From CAZXYS01 sp964645005 (GTDB lineage Bacteria; Bacteroidota; Ignavibacteria; Kapaibacteriales; UBA2268), in the NCBI GenBank assembly GCA_964645005.1, contig CAZXYS010000005.1, forward strand, positions 77,709 to 141,708: a DNA stretch of 64,000 nucleotides. Reading direction: 5' to 3'. The notes below the pieces were generated by a model that saw nothing but the letters and a program-made list of their open reading frames with translations, searched no databases and was not told the DNA's origin. Positions 9,074 through 18,800 of the stretch are shown here, piece after piece; positions within the stretch are counted from its first letter, which is position 1, and each line of letters starts with the position of its first letter. The position numbers and the translations under genes are program-made.

Positions 9074-10339
9074 TTAGTCCAAATGTCCCATATAATAGGT
9101 AATACCGTAGTGAACTCCTAATTTTTCAGTACTGAACCAATTGTTTTGGTGCATATATCTATAATGAGTATATTCACCGCCAAGCAAAAAAGAAACCTTA
9201 TTTGTAGCTATTATTTTAGCCCCAATGAAACCTCTGCCAACTACGCCTCCTACATTTCCGCCCCCGGTTATTTGTCCTACCGGTTTTAGCCATTCGATAT
9301 TGAACAAATTCGGGGTCCATCTAACACCTAAACTCAGAGTCCAGAAATTAGGCTGCTGCTTGTATTCCCAGATATTTCCGAATTTATCCTTACCGGTGAA
9401 CTCCTGATAAAAGTTCTCCCTGCGGTATTCCATCGGTATTACAGAAAACGCATCCGATATATGAATAACACCCCCCACCGCTACATTATTGAAAGCTTGA
9501 TAATTCCGTGGTGCTATCTCCGGTTCAGGGAAAGACCAAGGCTGAATGCCTCGCAGTTCAATAGACCAGTTAACTCCCGGATCAGTATCAATTGTCGGAT
9601 CATCCGTATCCGGGATTAGTTCAATGGCTCTAACAGGCTTTTCAACTTTAGCCATTAGCGGAACTTCCGGTAAAGTTGAAATCCGGGATGTTTTTAGCGA
9701 TTGCATTGTTACGTGTTGATTTAGCGAAGAAGCCAGCTCATCAGATGTTCGACTGATTTCATCAAGCTTTGCATCCCTTCCGGATGATTCCGTAGATTTC
9801 TCTTTTAAATATACATACTTTACTTCCCTCACTGTATCTCTGATCACAGCCTGTTTATTTTCTCGGCTTGATACAAAAGGTACATCACCGCCGGCTCGCT
9901 TTTGATTATCCGAGCCATCTCGGTCTTTCGCTGTCATTGATTGAGAGGCTTTCTGCAGCCCCTCCGATTGAAACTCCTCAGTTCCGGGTTTTAGCAGCAT
10001 AAACATCACAAATGCAGTCAGAGCCGCTGTCATCAGAGATGATAAAATTCCGCCCTTATTTTTACTTAAAAAATTGAATAATCCTTTCTTACCTGCAGCA
10101 CCACCTGTAACGGCTGCACTCTCAGGAATGAATCCCAATTTTGAATACAGCTTAACGGTAGACATTGGATCAGGCATGAATGCAGTTGAATCCGACTTAA
10201 CAGCAGATTTTATAGCAACCTGATGTTTCAACTCGCTTCGAAGCTCTTCACTTGAAGACATCGACAGAAACAACTCTTCTTCCTGTGTGCTGTCGAGCGA
10301 GCCGTCAAGAAACTCTAATATTTGATCTTTATTCTCCAT
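9074..10339 (-). CDS. Anti-sigma-factor-like membrane protein with barrel-like C-terminus
   Basis: 421 residues. Residues 1-50 resemble the short helical N-terminus of anti-sigma factors (ILEFLDGSLDSTQEEELF, then SEELRSEL), without a zinc-binding HxxxCxxC motif. One transmembrane segment spans about 98-117. Residues 120-255 are a polar linker. Residues 255-421 form short alternating strands rich in Gly and aromatics (VAVGGVIHI, FWTLSLGVRW, FLLGGEYTHYRY), resembling an outer-membrane beta-barrel protein. The gene follows the ECF sigma gene by 51 bases. I infer that it binds the sigma factor in the cytoplasm and reads the envelope state through its C-terminal part. The fusion is unusual. Confidence 0.7.
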   Translation of the reverse strand: MENKDQILEFLDGSLDSTQEEELFLSMSSSEELRSELKHQVAIKSAVKSDSTAFMPDPMSTVKLYSKLGFIPESAAVTGGAAGKKGLFNFLSKNKGGILSSLMTAALTAFVMFMLLKPGTEEFQSEGLQKASQSMTAKDRDGSDNQKRAGGDVPFVSSRENKQAVIRDTVREVKYVYLKEKSTESSGRDAKLDEISRTSDELASSLNQHVTMQSLKTSRISTLPEVPLMAKVEKPVRAIELIPDTDDPTIDTDPGVNWSIELRGIQPWSFPEPEIAPRNYQAFNNVAVGGVIHISDAFSVIPMEYRRENFYQEFTGKDKFGNIWEYKQQPNFWTLSLGVRWTPNLFNIEWLKPVGQITGGGNVGGVVGRGFIGAKIIATNKVSFLLGGEYTHYRYMHQNNWFSTEKLGVHYGITYYMGHLD

Positions 10340-10390
10340 CTTTAACTCTTGATAATATTCTAAAAATTATTTCCATTCTTATTAATCAAT

Positions 10391-10954
10391 TTATCCGTAA
10401 ACATCATTCAAATACGATGAAAGCACTTTACGAATTTGTTGTTTGGCACGAAAATACCTGGATTTTGCATTTGCAAGTGAAATATTGCAAATTTCCGCTA
10501 TATCTCCGTAAGATACATCATTATATTCCCTCAAAATAAATACTTCTCTATATTTGAAATCAATAATGTCCAGAGCCATGTTTATCAATTCCAGAAGTTC
10601 CTTCCTCTCATATTTCCCATTCGGTTCTTCAAAGAAACTAATATTTTCTATTGGAACAGTCTGCCTGGTAACTCTTTTAGCATTGAGACATAAATTCCTT
10701 GCTATCTTTATAAGAAAACCGGGAACATTCGTAGCTTTATGGCTTAATTTAACATTTTTAAAAAATCTTAAAAAAGTATCCTGGAAAATATCCTGCGCCT
10801 TTTCCTGATCGCCCAGTACCTTCAGACAATAAGCATGGACCATTCCCGAATATCTGCGATATAACTCATTAAATGCCCTTTCGCTTTCAGACTTATTACC
10901 CGAAAGCATTTCAATAAGTTTATTGTCAGAATATGAAGAGTACTTATTGCCCAT
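10391..10954 (-). CDS. ECF-type RNA polymerase sigma factor
   Basis: 187 residues. Region 2 is clear: AFNELYRRYSGMVHAYCLKV, then DIFQDTFLRFFKNV, which binds core polymerase and the -10 element. Region 4 has YREVFILREYNDVSYGDIA followed by the helix-turn-helix IAEICNISLANAKSRYFRAKQQIR. Regions 1.1 and 3 are absent, as in group 4 sigma factors. It is the first gene of a three-gene operon with the anti-sigma-like protein and a lipoprotein. Its own promoter region is a mirror image of that of the divergent T9SS cargo gene, so autoregulation is likely. Confidence 0.92.
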   Translation of the reverse strand: MGNKYSSYSDNKLIEMLSGNKSESERAFNELYRRYSGMVHAYCLKVLGDQEKAQDIFQDTFLRFFKNVKLSHKATNVPGFLIKIARNLCLNAKRVTRQTVPIENISFFEEPNGKYERKELLELINMALDIIDFKYREVFILREYNDVSYGDIAEICNISLANAKSRYFRAKQQIRKVLSSYLNDVYG

Positions 10955-10990
10955 TAAAAAATTTCTGTTTATATTTAACTTATTCTATTA

Positions 10991-11078
10991 AATTAACACT
11001 TCAAAACCAAAAAGGTTGCGAAAAAAAATATTTTTTTTACAATTTTTTTGCAACCATTTCTTATCTAAAGTGTTAATT
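10991..11078. promoter_or_regulatory. Symmetric divergent promoter pair, probable ECF sigma targets
   Basis: Two inverted repeats share one centre (between 11034 and 11035). AATTAACACTT (10991-11001) pairs with AAGTGTTAATT (11068-11078), and GGTTGC (11014-11019) pairs with GCAACC (11050-11055). Read outward, each side gives GCAACC, 12 bases, AAGTGTTAATT; equivalently a GCAACC -35 and a GTTAAT -10 separated by 16 bases. The AAC-containing -35 is typical of ECF sigma promoters. The left copy would drive the sigma operon, the right copy the T9SS cargo at 11144. Both leaders would be short (roughly 30 and 60 bases). The A/T runs between the -35 boxes could act as UP elements. Confidence 0.75.
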
Positions 11079-11143
11079 ATAAGTATAAACGTCAAACCCG
11101 GCTTTATTTCGGGATGAATCATAACTGAAACAGGGTGATTAAG

Positions 11144-13369
11144 ATGTTAAAAGCATTAAAACTATTGACTATACTGTCTTTATTAATTTTCATCGGAGAG
11201 CAGAAGGCTGAAGCATCTCTGACTTCTCCGCAACTTTACAATGTAGAAATCGACAGAGATACGCTTATCCTTGATTTTGAATATCCTTCAAACGATATAA
11301 TCAGTGGTTATAAATTATACATTGCAGACGGAGAAACAAACAACCTCGAAGAGTTTGAACTATTGCGGATCATAGAGCACAATCCTTTTAAAATAAAAAG
11401 ATTTAAACGAGTTAGTTATTCTATTGTTATTGACGATAGACCAACTCCAGGTAAACACACATTTTATCTAACCGCTTACCATATTCCCAATGAAAGTGAT
11501 CCTTCTGACTTTGTGACTACTAACATTAAAAATACTTTCAACATTACATTTGAAACAACACCTCAAAAAAACGGATTCATAGGCGAACCATACATTTATA
11601 AGGCTAAGGCAGTAAGTTCCGATTTTGATCCTATAAATTATAAAATCGTTGCAGCTCCGAAAGGCAGTTCGATTGATTCAAAAACAGGCGAATTTATCTG
11701 GGTCCCCGAGAAATTGGGGATATATGCCATTACAATTAGAGCATACCTAGAAAATGATTCTACTATATACAAGGACCAGAGCTGGAATGTTCAGATTAAA
11801 GAATGCAGAGTTGGCGGCAATATAGATGCATTAGTTACCGATGAGCAAGGTAATTCGGTTGAAATTGGCTTAGGAACCTTACTCATAAAAAACGATACCA
11901 TTGAAAAATACGATGAATACAGATTTAGTGACGGACAACTTTTAATTGAAAATATTGACAAGGGAAAATACTATTTATTGGTTGAGGGAGAGAGTTTTGA
12001 AGCTGAATATTACAAAGACGCTTATCATCTTGCCAATGCAACTCCTATTAATGTTGATTGCGGAAAAACCATTGAAATAAAAATTGAAGTTAAAAAGAAA
12101 AACCTCCTCAAAGATTATAAAATACAAGGTCACATAACCGATAAAAAGGATAACCCTGTAAACTGGGCTTCCATTACCTTCTATGGTAGAAATTTGAAGA
12201 CAAATGATCCGAGCATTTCACGTGTAATAACCAATGAAGATGGCTTCTATAGCATTGAACTGCCAAATGATAAAAAGTACGTCGTTCGCGCGGCACCGCC
12301 CTCGGACACCTCTTTCACTGCAAACAAAGAGCTTGCTGCAATATACTACGAAGATGAAACTGACTACACGGAAGCTGTCAGATTCATACCCGGTAAAGAT
12401 AATAATACTTTCGATTTCGCTTTGCCCGAAAAAGATAAAATTGACAATTCCATCTCAGGGCAAATATCTGATAAAAACAATAATCCCTTGCCAAACGTGA
12501 ATATCGTTGCCTATCCCGTTAAAACGGATAATATCTACCGTGACGGACTTTTTCAAGGTTTGACAACAGTTTCGGACAAAAATGGTAACTTCACATTTAC
12601 TTCACTTATCCCCGGAGAATATGTCCTTTTGGGTGCACCAAATTCCAACAGAATACTGACAGGATACTATTCGCTTAATGAATTTTACTCTCATTGGAAC
12701 TCAGCCGCAAAAATTGATTTGAACTATCAGCATATTGAAAATCTCCATATAGAATTACTCGAGCTTCCCCTGCCCCCTGCCGGTAAAGCTGCACTCAAGG
12801 GAACTGTTATCGGTGATAAAATGCGAACAAAAAAAATAAAGGATAAACCATTATCAAGCAATATTATTCCCGGAGCCATTGTTTATTTGAAAGATATTAA
12901 TGACCAGCACCGGATACTTTTCAGCACTTTAACTGATCATAACGGTAAATATACCATCAATAATATCAAACAGGGCAATTATAGACTAACATTTGAAAAA
13001 GTTGGATACAAACCGGTCCATAAAGATATAATCTTATCTCAAGATACAAGTTTTGCCAATGCCAATATGGAATTATTGGCAGACCCAACCTTTAATATGG
13101 AATTAAGTAAGAATTTTAGTTCAAACAGTTCCGTAATATATCCAAACCCAGCAAACGGAACTATTAACATTCGACTTAACAGAGTCTATGATAAAATTAA
13201 ATTATCACTGACTAATTTAATCGGTCAGGAAATATTTTCCGAAGTTTACTATAACAACAATTCAAACAATGACATAAAAATAGACATCGATTCAATATCG
13301 CAAGGTATATATGTTCTTAATCTGGATTTTGGAAAAACAAAGGAAACTCATACACTGATCATAAATTGA
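11144..13369 (+). CDS. T9SS cargo with carboxypeptidase-regulatory-like repeats
   Basis: 741 residues from the ATG at 11144, which has a GGGTGA-type ribosome site 6 bases upstream; a GTG at 11135 is less likely. A signal peptide covers about residues 1-25 (ending near AEAS). A cadherin/Ig-like domain follows (IGEPYIYKAKAVS, then GEFIWVPEKLGIY). At least three carboxypeptidase-regulatory or Cna-B-like beta domains come next, with motifs such as DEDGFYS-type turns and GEYVLLGAP. The C-terminus is a T9SS type A sorting domain: YPNPANGTINI, LTNLIGQEI, SQGIYVLNL. It should be exported and anchored on the surface. Its promoter mirrors that of the divergent sigma operon. Confidence 0.85.
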   Translation: MLKALKLLTILSLLIFIGEQKAEASLTSPQLYNVEIDRDTLILDFEYPSNDIISGYKLYIADGETNNLEEFELLRIIEHNPFKIKRFKRVSYSIVIDDRPTPGKHTFYLTAYHIPNESDPSDFVTTNIKNTFNITFETTPQKNGFIGEPYIYKAKAVSSDFDPINYKIVAAPKGSSIDSKTGEFIWVPEKLGIYAITIRAYLENDSTIYKDQSWNVQIKECRVGGNIDALVTDEQGNSVEIGLGTLLIKNDTIEKYDEYRFSDGQLLIENIDKGKYYLLVEGESFEAEYYKDAYHLANATPINVDCGKTIEIKIEVKKKNLLKDYKIQGHITDKKDNPVNWASITFYGRNLKTNDPSISRVITNEDGFYSIELPNDKKYVVRAAPPSDTSFTANKELAAIYYEDETDYTEAVRFIPGKDNNTFDFALPEKDKIDNSISGQISDKNNNPLPNVNIVAYPVKTDNIYRDGLFQGLTTVSDKNGNFTFTSLIPGEYVLLGAPNSNRILTGYYSLNEFYSHWNSAAKIDLNYQHIENLHIELLELPLPPAGKAALKGTVIGDKMRTKKIKDKPLSSNIIPGAIVYLKDINDQHRILFSTLTDHNGKYTINNIKQGNYRLTFEKVGYKPVHKDIILSQDTSFANANMELLADPTFNMELSKNFSSNSSVIYPNPANGTINIRLNRVYDKIKLSLTNLIGQEIFSEVYYNNNSNNDIKIDIDSISQGIYVLNLDFGKTKETHTLIIN

Positions 13370-13602
13370 CCATAAATGAATCAACAATACTAAAAGCCTA
13401 TTATGAAAATAATTTAATATTTTAAATATTTAATTCATTTTTTTATATTTAATTTTTACTATTAGTAATTAAATATAAGTTCCATACAAACGTAAACAAA
13501 ATTACTACTTTTAATGTAATTTTTTTAACATTGATCTGTTAGTTAATAGTGACAGTAAAAAAATGAAAAAAGTTTTTTAAAATTAATAATAAGCGGAGTT
13601 TT

Positions 13603-16600
13603 TTGATGAATAGGTTTATAATTTCTTTGATAGCGTTCTTCTTTTTAGGGATTTTAAGCAGTCAGGTATTTGCACAAAACATGACACCCGAAGAAGTTCG
13701 CAAAAAGCAAATACGCGATCACCTCCTGTTCAATTCTGCGCAGGGACGCGAATTCTGGATAGCTATACCTCCAAATGAAGTAGCCAGCTATCCCACTCAG
13801 GTACTTGAAATATTTGTTACAGCCTCAGTACAAACACAAGCTACCATAAAATCTCCCACGATGGGAGTTAATATTACTAAAAACGTAAAACCACTGTCTA
13901 TAACAACTTTTTCAAGTGAAACAGGTGAAACTACTTTCCAATGGGAAATAAGGAGAAGTGAAAAAGTAACGGACAAAGGACTGCAAATTACTTCACCTCA
14001 GCCATTATCAGTTTACGTTTTGAATGCAAAAAGTGCTACCTCCGAAGGCTATCTTGCTCTGCCAAGATCTGCCTGGGGCACCGAATATATTCACTGCTCT
14101 TATTACGACCATAACGAAATAAGAAAGTGGAAAACCGGTTTTATTATAATCGCTGCAGAGAAAAATACAAGAGTAAGGATTACTCTCAGAGGACGCGGCG
14201 CTGCCGGTACTTTAGGCGGTCATAATTTAGGTGATATTATTACGGAAAACTTAGATGCAGGGCAAACCTTCATGGTGCAGGGTAATGGTGAAACCAGAGG
14301 CTTTTTCGATATGACCGGTTCAAAGGTTGTAGCAGATAAACCTATCGGCTTTATCTCAACTCACGAAAGGACTCATATCCCATCCTATGATATCTGGAAT
14401 GGCAGGGACCATCTTGCAGAGATGATGCCCCCGGTACATGCATGGGGCAAGGAGTATATTACCATTGAATACAAAAGAGACAGTGGTCAGGGAGATTTTT
14501 TCCGAGTTGTTGCTGCTGAAGATAACACTAGGTTTATTTGCAAATACTATTCAATTCAAAATGGTGAACAACTGGGAACCTGGGAAGGTCAGATGAAAAA
14601 TGCAGGCGATTTCCAGGAATATCTCCAGGAACACGTTCAAGCAGGCAACAAATTAAAATCAATCAGAGGCGCATCAATATTCACAGCCGATAAACCAATA
14701 CTGGTAATGCAGTATTCTTATTCTGCATACTGGGACGGTAATGACATTTTTGATCCATTTATGATACTTGTAGTACCTGTGGAACAATATATTCCTACTA
14801 CAGTCTTCCAGACTCCATCCAGTAAAGCATTTCAAGATAATTGGTTTAATATTATAGCCAAACATGATCCTAAGGATTCAAAATTTGAGGATCTGAAATC
14901 AATAAAAGTTGATGGTAAAAAAGTTTCGACACTTGAACCTTCATTTGTTTTGAATAAGATACCAACAAAAGATCTGTATTGGGCTAAACTAAGAATGGAT
15001 CCTGGCGCCCATAAAGTATCAGGAGATACTGAATTTGGCGGCTACATCTATGGTTTCAGTACATTTGATTCTTACGGCTGGCCTGCGGCTATGGCTATTA
15101 ACAAGCTGGACGAACTTGATACCCTTGAACCGGAGTTGTACCCGGAAGGTGTTTGCGGTGATTATACAATAAGAGCTACCGAATTCCGCAACGGCGAAGA
15201 AGGCGACGATCCAAGACAGGTTGATCAGGGTATCTCTCAGATTAAACTGCTCGATGGCAGCTATAACTACGAACTCGATCCCAATGATTTCGAACCATGG
15301 CCCGTTAATTATGACCATACATTTTATCTGAACCTGATCGACCCGTTTAAATCCGGCTTAGCAATATATGCAGTTACCGACAGAGCTGGAAACGTTAATA
15401 TCGATACCCTGAGTTACGAACCCGACAGCCTTAAGCTCGATCCGGAAACAGTGGCTTTCGGCGAAGTAAGGCTCAGAACCACAAAAGAAGAAATTGCGGT
15501 TCTCGAAAATGTATCAGACAGTACTATCAAAATCCTGAAAATAGCCCTGCAAACAGCTAAATTCTACGAAATCACCGATGGTGCAGTACCGCCGGAAATG
15601 GAATTGGCTCCGGGAGATACGCATCAGATCAGAATAGAATACTCACCAACAAGAGAATCTTTACGTGAGGATGATCTGGATATCGATTCACTTCTCGTAA
15701 CAACAGAGTGTTTGGAATACAAATGGGAGATCAACGGTCGAGGCGTCATCCCAAGAATATATGTTGCCGACTGGGACGCACTAACAATCCCCGTTGGTGA
15801 AACAAAATGTATAACGGAAGAAAAAGATGGACTCAGGATACGCAACACAGGTACGGCAACACTTGAGATATACGGCATAGAAGATATAGATCTTGCTCCC
15901 TTCTCAATGCCCGAGACAATCCCTGAGTTCACGTTTACTATCCCCCCCGGTGAAGAAGTATACTTAAAAGAAATATGCTTTGAAGCTGTCGATACTCTTG
16001 ATCACTACAAGGATGTGGTATTCAAGAGCAATACCGATACCGTACCGCATAATAACTATAAAGATACCTCTCACTGGCACGGAGCAGGAATGCAGCCCGG
16101 TCCGGTCATTACCAGTGTTAACTGGAAAGAGCGCAGAGTGCTTACAGTTAACGATTCTGCTGTCTACATGACCAATGTCGGCGACACCAAAGTATTGGTT
16201 AACAGTTTCAAACTGGACGATGAAAACGACAACAGTATGGAAATTCTCTACAACCAAATTACTCCCAAAGAAACAAACATAGAACTCTATCCCCTTACCG
16301 AAAACAACAGCGGGAAAACTACAAAGATTACTATTCCGGTAAGATTTGTCCCACAGGATGAGCAGGATTACGAAAACTTCGTAATTCCTGTATTCGGTGA
16401 TGAAACGGTCGAAACCGGCACTGTCAGAGGCAGACTCGAAGGAATCGGAATCCTGCCTAAGATTGACACACTGGGATATGAATTCGCCGAGATCAGATAC
16501 ATACAAGGCGAACAAAACATTTCGCCTGAAACAGGACAGGTCAAGATCAGGTCTACAAGCCAATCGGCTGACTTGTATATAGAATCTATTGAGTGGGAAG

Positions 16601-17907
16601 ATCCCAATCAGCAGGAATTCGAATTCACCCGTACACCTCCGAGCGACACCGTTATAACCCGCGGCGATTCCCTCGTGCTGGACGTGATATTCCATCCATC
16701 ACAGCCGCAGGCAACAGTCGTTGAAAGAGTCGAAGTTGTATCAGACGCCGAGACAGGACCGGATAGAGACCCCAGAATAACCCACTATCCCGAAGTTATC
16801 GGCCATTCCTTCCAGGTTGGCTGGAGCGTTAATGAACTTGACTTCGGTCCCGTACTGCTTTGCGATCCCGAAGAGGACCACTTTACCATCTTCAACAATA
16901 GCCAAAATCAAGATATCATCGATGTCAAAATCAATAAGTTTGCCGGTGATGTTACATTATTTGAAATAACAAACATTCCCGACAGAATATCTGCTAATGA
17001 TGAAGGTAATGTTGGAGTCAGGTATTCTCCCGAATACCCGCGGGCAAGCGAGATGCAGGTTGAAGTTGAAGTGACCTTCGAAAATTCAAATGTCACCGAA
17101 AAAGATACGACATTAGTAAAAGGCGAAGGTTACAAAGTACCGGTTACATTAAAGCTGCCTGAATTGGATAAGAATGCAGCAGGTATCCCGGTAGAAATAC
17201 CAATCACCATCGTAAATAATAAAGCAAACGAATCAAAGATAACCGAATTTGAGATCGATGTGCTTTATGAAACCGACTGGATGACCTGGCTGCCTGCAGG
17301 CGATACAGATAATGAAATCGCTCAGGGAGAAGCACTGGTACCTAACAGTTGGAATGTCACAGGAGTGGAAACAAGAGATCCTGTTACCGGCATGGCACGG
17401 CTGAGAATCACCGCTGCCGGCACTATGCCCGTAAAAGGCGGTGAGAATGTTCTCGTCAGACCAAGATTCCTGTTATTGCTTACGGAATCGCTGACAACAT
17501 TCCATCCTGAGATAAGCCTGACTAAATTGGAAAACTCAGGATTCGGCGACAGGACTATATGTATCATACCGGATACAACACGCGGAGAAGTAACTATCAA
17601 CTCCTGCGTCATAGACTTAAGACATATAGAATATACCGGAGATGACTACCTGCTCGAAAGCATCAGTCCGAATCCGGTAACTGACGAAGGCTTCACTCTC
17701 AAATACGGAGTTGGTCTTGAAGGTAGAACTAAGATTGAACTACATAACTCCAAGGGCGTACTTGTAGACATATTGGTCGACGCAGTAACCGATCCCGGTT
17801 ACTACGAACAGCAGGTAAAAACAAGCGATCTGCCTGCAGGAGTATATTTCCTAAAAATGCAGAGCGGACCATTTACCAAGATGCGCAGAATAGTGATAAC
17901 GAAGTAA
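13603..17907 (+). CDS. Giant T9SS surface protein with IgGFc-binding-like N-terminus
   Basis: 1434 residues. A signal peptide ends near VFAQ (residue 25). Residues about 45-500 resemble the IgGFc-binding domain: GREFWIAIPPNE, then repeated blocks with SPQPLSVYVLN, GTEYI and ADKPIGFISTHE. Residues about 600-1180 are repeated Ig-like choice-of-anchor/ASPM-type domains (VAFGEVRLRTT, LDFGPVLLCDPEEDHF). Residues about 1185-1330 look cohesin-like (VEIPITIVNN, LRITAAGTMPVKGG). The C-terminus is a T9SS type A sorting domain with SISPNPVTDEG, SDLPAGVYFLK and a basic end. A strong terminator follows. A CGGAG ribosome site precedes the ATG. It is probably an adhesin. Confidence 0.85.
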   Translation: MMNRFIISLIAFFFLGILSSQVFAQNMTPEEVRKKQIRDHLLFNSAQGREFWIAIPPNEVASYPTQVLEIFVTASVQTQATIKSPTMGVNITKNVKPLSITTFSSETGETTFQWEIRRSEKVTDKGLQITSPQPLSVYVLNAKSATSEGYLALPRSAWGTEYIHCSYYDHNEIRKWKTGFIIIAAEKNTRVRITLRGRGAAGTLGGHNLGDIITENLDAGQTFMVQGNGETRGFFDMTGSKVVADKPIGFISTHERTHIPSYDIWNGRDHLAEMMPPVHAWGKEYITIEYKRDSGQGDFFRVVAAEDNTRFICKYYSIQNGEQLGTWEGQMKNAGDFQEYLQEHVQAGNKLKSIRGASIFTADKPILVMQYSYSAYWDGNDIFDPFMILVVPVEQYIPTTVFQTPSSKAFQDNWFNIIAKHDPKDSKFEDLKSIKVDGKKVSTLEPSFVLNKIPTKDLYWAKLRMDPGAHKVSGDTEFGGYIYGFSTFDSYGWPAAMAINKLDELDTLEPELYPEGVCGDYTIRATEFRNGEEGDDPRQVDQGISQIKLLDGSYNYELDPNDFEPWPVNYDHTFYLNLIDPFKSGLAIYAVTDRAGNVNIDTLSYEPDSLKLDPETVAFGEVRLRTTKEEIAVLENVSDSTIKILKIALQTAKFYEITDGAVPPEMELAPGDTHQIRIEYSPTRESLREDDLDIDSLLVTTECLEYKWEINGRGVIPRIYVADWDALTIPVGETKCITEEKDGLRIRNTGTATLEIYGIEDIDLAPFSMPETIPEFTFTIPPGEEVYLKEICFEAVDTLDHYKDVVFKSNTDTVPHNNYKDTSHWHGAGMQPGPVITSVNWKERRVLTVNDSAVYMTNVGDTKVLVNSFKLDDENDNSMEILYNQITPKETNIELYPLTENNSGKTTKITIPVRFVPQDEQDYENFVIPVFGDETVETGTVRGRLEGIGILPKIDTLGYEFAEIRYIQGEQNISPETGQVKIRSTSQSADLYIESIEWEDPNQQEFEFTRTPPSDTVITRGDSLVLDVIFHPSQPQATVVERVEVVSDAETGPDRDPRITHYPEVIGHSFQVGWSVNELDFGPVLLCDPEEDHFTIFNNSQNQDIIDVKINKFAGDVTLFEITNIPDRISANDEGNVGVRYSPEYPRASEMQVEVEVTFENSNVTEKDTTLVKGEGYKVPVTLKLPELDKNAAGIPVEIPITIVNNKANESKITEFEIDVLYETDWMTWLPAGDTDNEIAQGEALVPNSWNVTGVETRDPVTGMARLRITAAGTMPVKGGENVLVRPRFLLLLTESLTTFHPEISLTKLENSGFGDRTICIIPDTTRGEVTINSCVIDLRHIEYTGDDYLLESISPNPVTDEGFTLKYGVGLEGRTKIELHNSKGVLVDILVDAVTDPGYYEQQVKTSDLPAGVYFLKMQSGPFTKMRRIVITK

Positions 17908-17933
17908 TTTAATCGCATAAAGTTAGATTATAT

Positions 17934-17964
17934 GGGCATCTCTTCTCAGGGATGCCCTTTTTTT
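17934..17964 (+). terminator. Rho-independent terminator of the giant T9SS gene
   Basis: GGGCATC (17934-17940) pairs perfectly with GATGCCC (17951-17957) around a 10-base loop and is followed by seven T residues. It lies 27 bases after the stop codon on the plus strand. Confidence 0.9.
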
Positions 17965-18117
17965 ATCATAATGATACTTTTCATATTTTAGTACGTATTT
18001 ATTAGTAAGAAGAATATTTTTTAAAGAAATTCGGAGATAATTAAAATTTTACTTGTTATTGATAAAGAAATTTGTAAAATTCAAAATGAAATAAGTTATA
18101 ATTAATAAAATTCTCCT

Positions 18118-18567
18118 ATGAAGAGATTATATTATTCAATAAAAGACATAACCGAAATCGTTAACGAAGAGAAGCACATTCTTCGGTATTGGGAAAAAGA
18201 ATTTGAACATCTTAACCCAAGAAAAAACAGAGGGGGCAACAGAATCTATTCCTCAAGAGATCTCAAAATAATAAAAGCTATAAAAAAGCTGTTAAGAGAA
18301 GAAAATTTATCTTTAAAAGGCGCAAAAGACAGATTAAATGAATTAATGGATAAGGCAGATGGATTAGACGGTTACCTTCCGGATGATACCGGTGTTGTAA
18401 CAGAAACTAAAGCATCTTATCATAACGATCAACTATTTTCTGATGAAAAAGAAGAAATTCAAACAACCTTGAAGAGCGATTCCGGTAAAGTTGTTTTAAA
18501 AGAGTCTGACGCACGTGAAATTTTAAACTTATTATTGGAGATAAGAAAAATTTTGAAAGAATCGTAG
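18118..18567 (+). CDS. MerR-family transcriptional regulator
   Basis: 149 residues. The N-terminal winged helix-turn-helix is clear: YYSIKDITEIVNEEKHILRY, then WEKEFEHLNPRKNRGGNRIY, then DLKIIKAIKKLLREE and SLKGAKDRL. This is the small MerR type seen in Bacteroidota, lacking a metal-binding or ligand-binding C-terminal domain. A dimerising helix probably lies at 130-149. The function is gene regulation in the cytoplasm; the target is unknown. It follows the terminator of the preceding gene and is separated from the WD40 gene by 233 bases. Confidence 0.85.
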   Translation: MKRLYYSIKDITEIVNEEKHILRYWEKEFEHLNPRKNRGGNRIYSSRDLKIIKAIKKLLREENLSLKGAKDRLNELMDKADGLDGYLPDDTGVVTETKASYHNDQLFSDEKEEIQTTLKSDSGKVVLKESDAREILNLLLEIRKILKES

Positions 18568-18800
18568 AGAAATAAGTGATAATCGTGTTAAATTATATTC
18601 AACTAAGAAACATTTATTAAAATTACAAACCAAATAATAATCATTTTTATGAACAAACTTTTGATTAGTAACATAAAATTCATTAGATTTATAAATTCTT
18701 TTAACCATAATTTTGCAATTGATAGAAAATAAGTATACATATAGGTTTATTTTAGATGAAATCAATACTTCAAGTAACAATATTTTCTCGAGGTAAAAAT

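Noticed and set aside
15964..16695. 243-residue minus-strand frame inside the giant T9SS gene
   Set aside because: It lies opposite conserved Ig-like repeats and has no ribosome site or domain signature.
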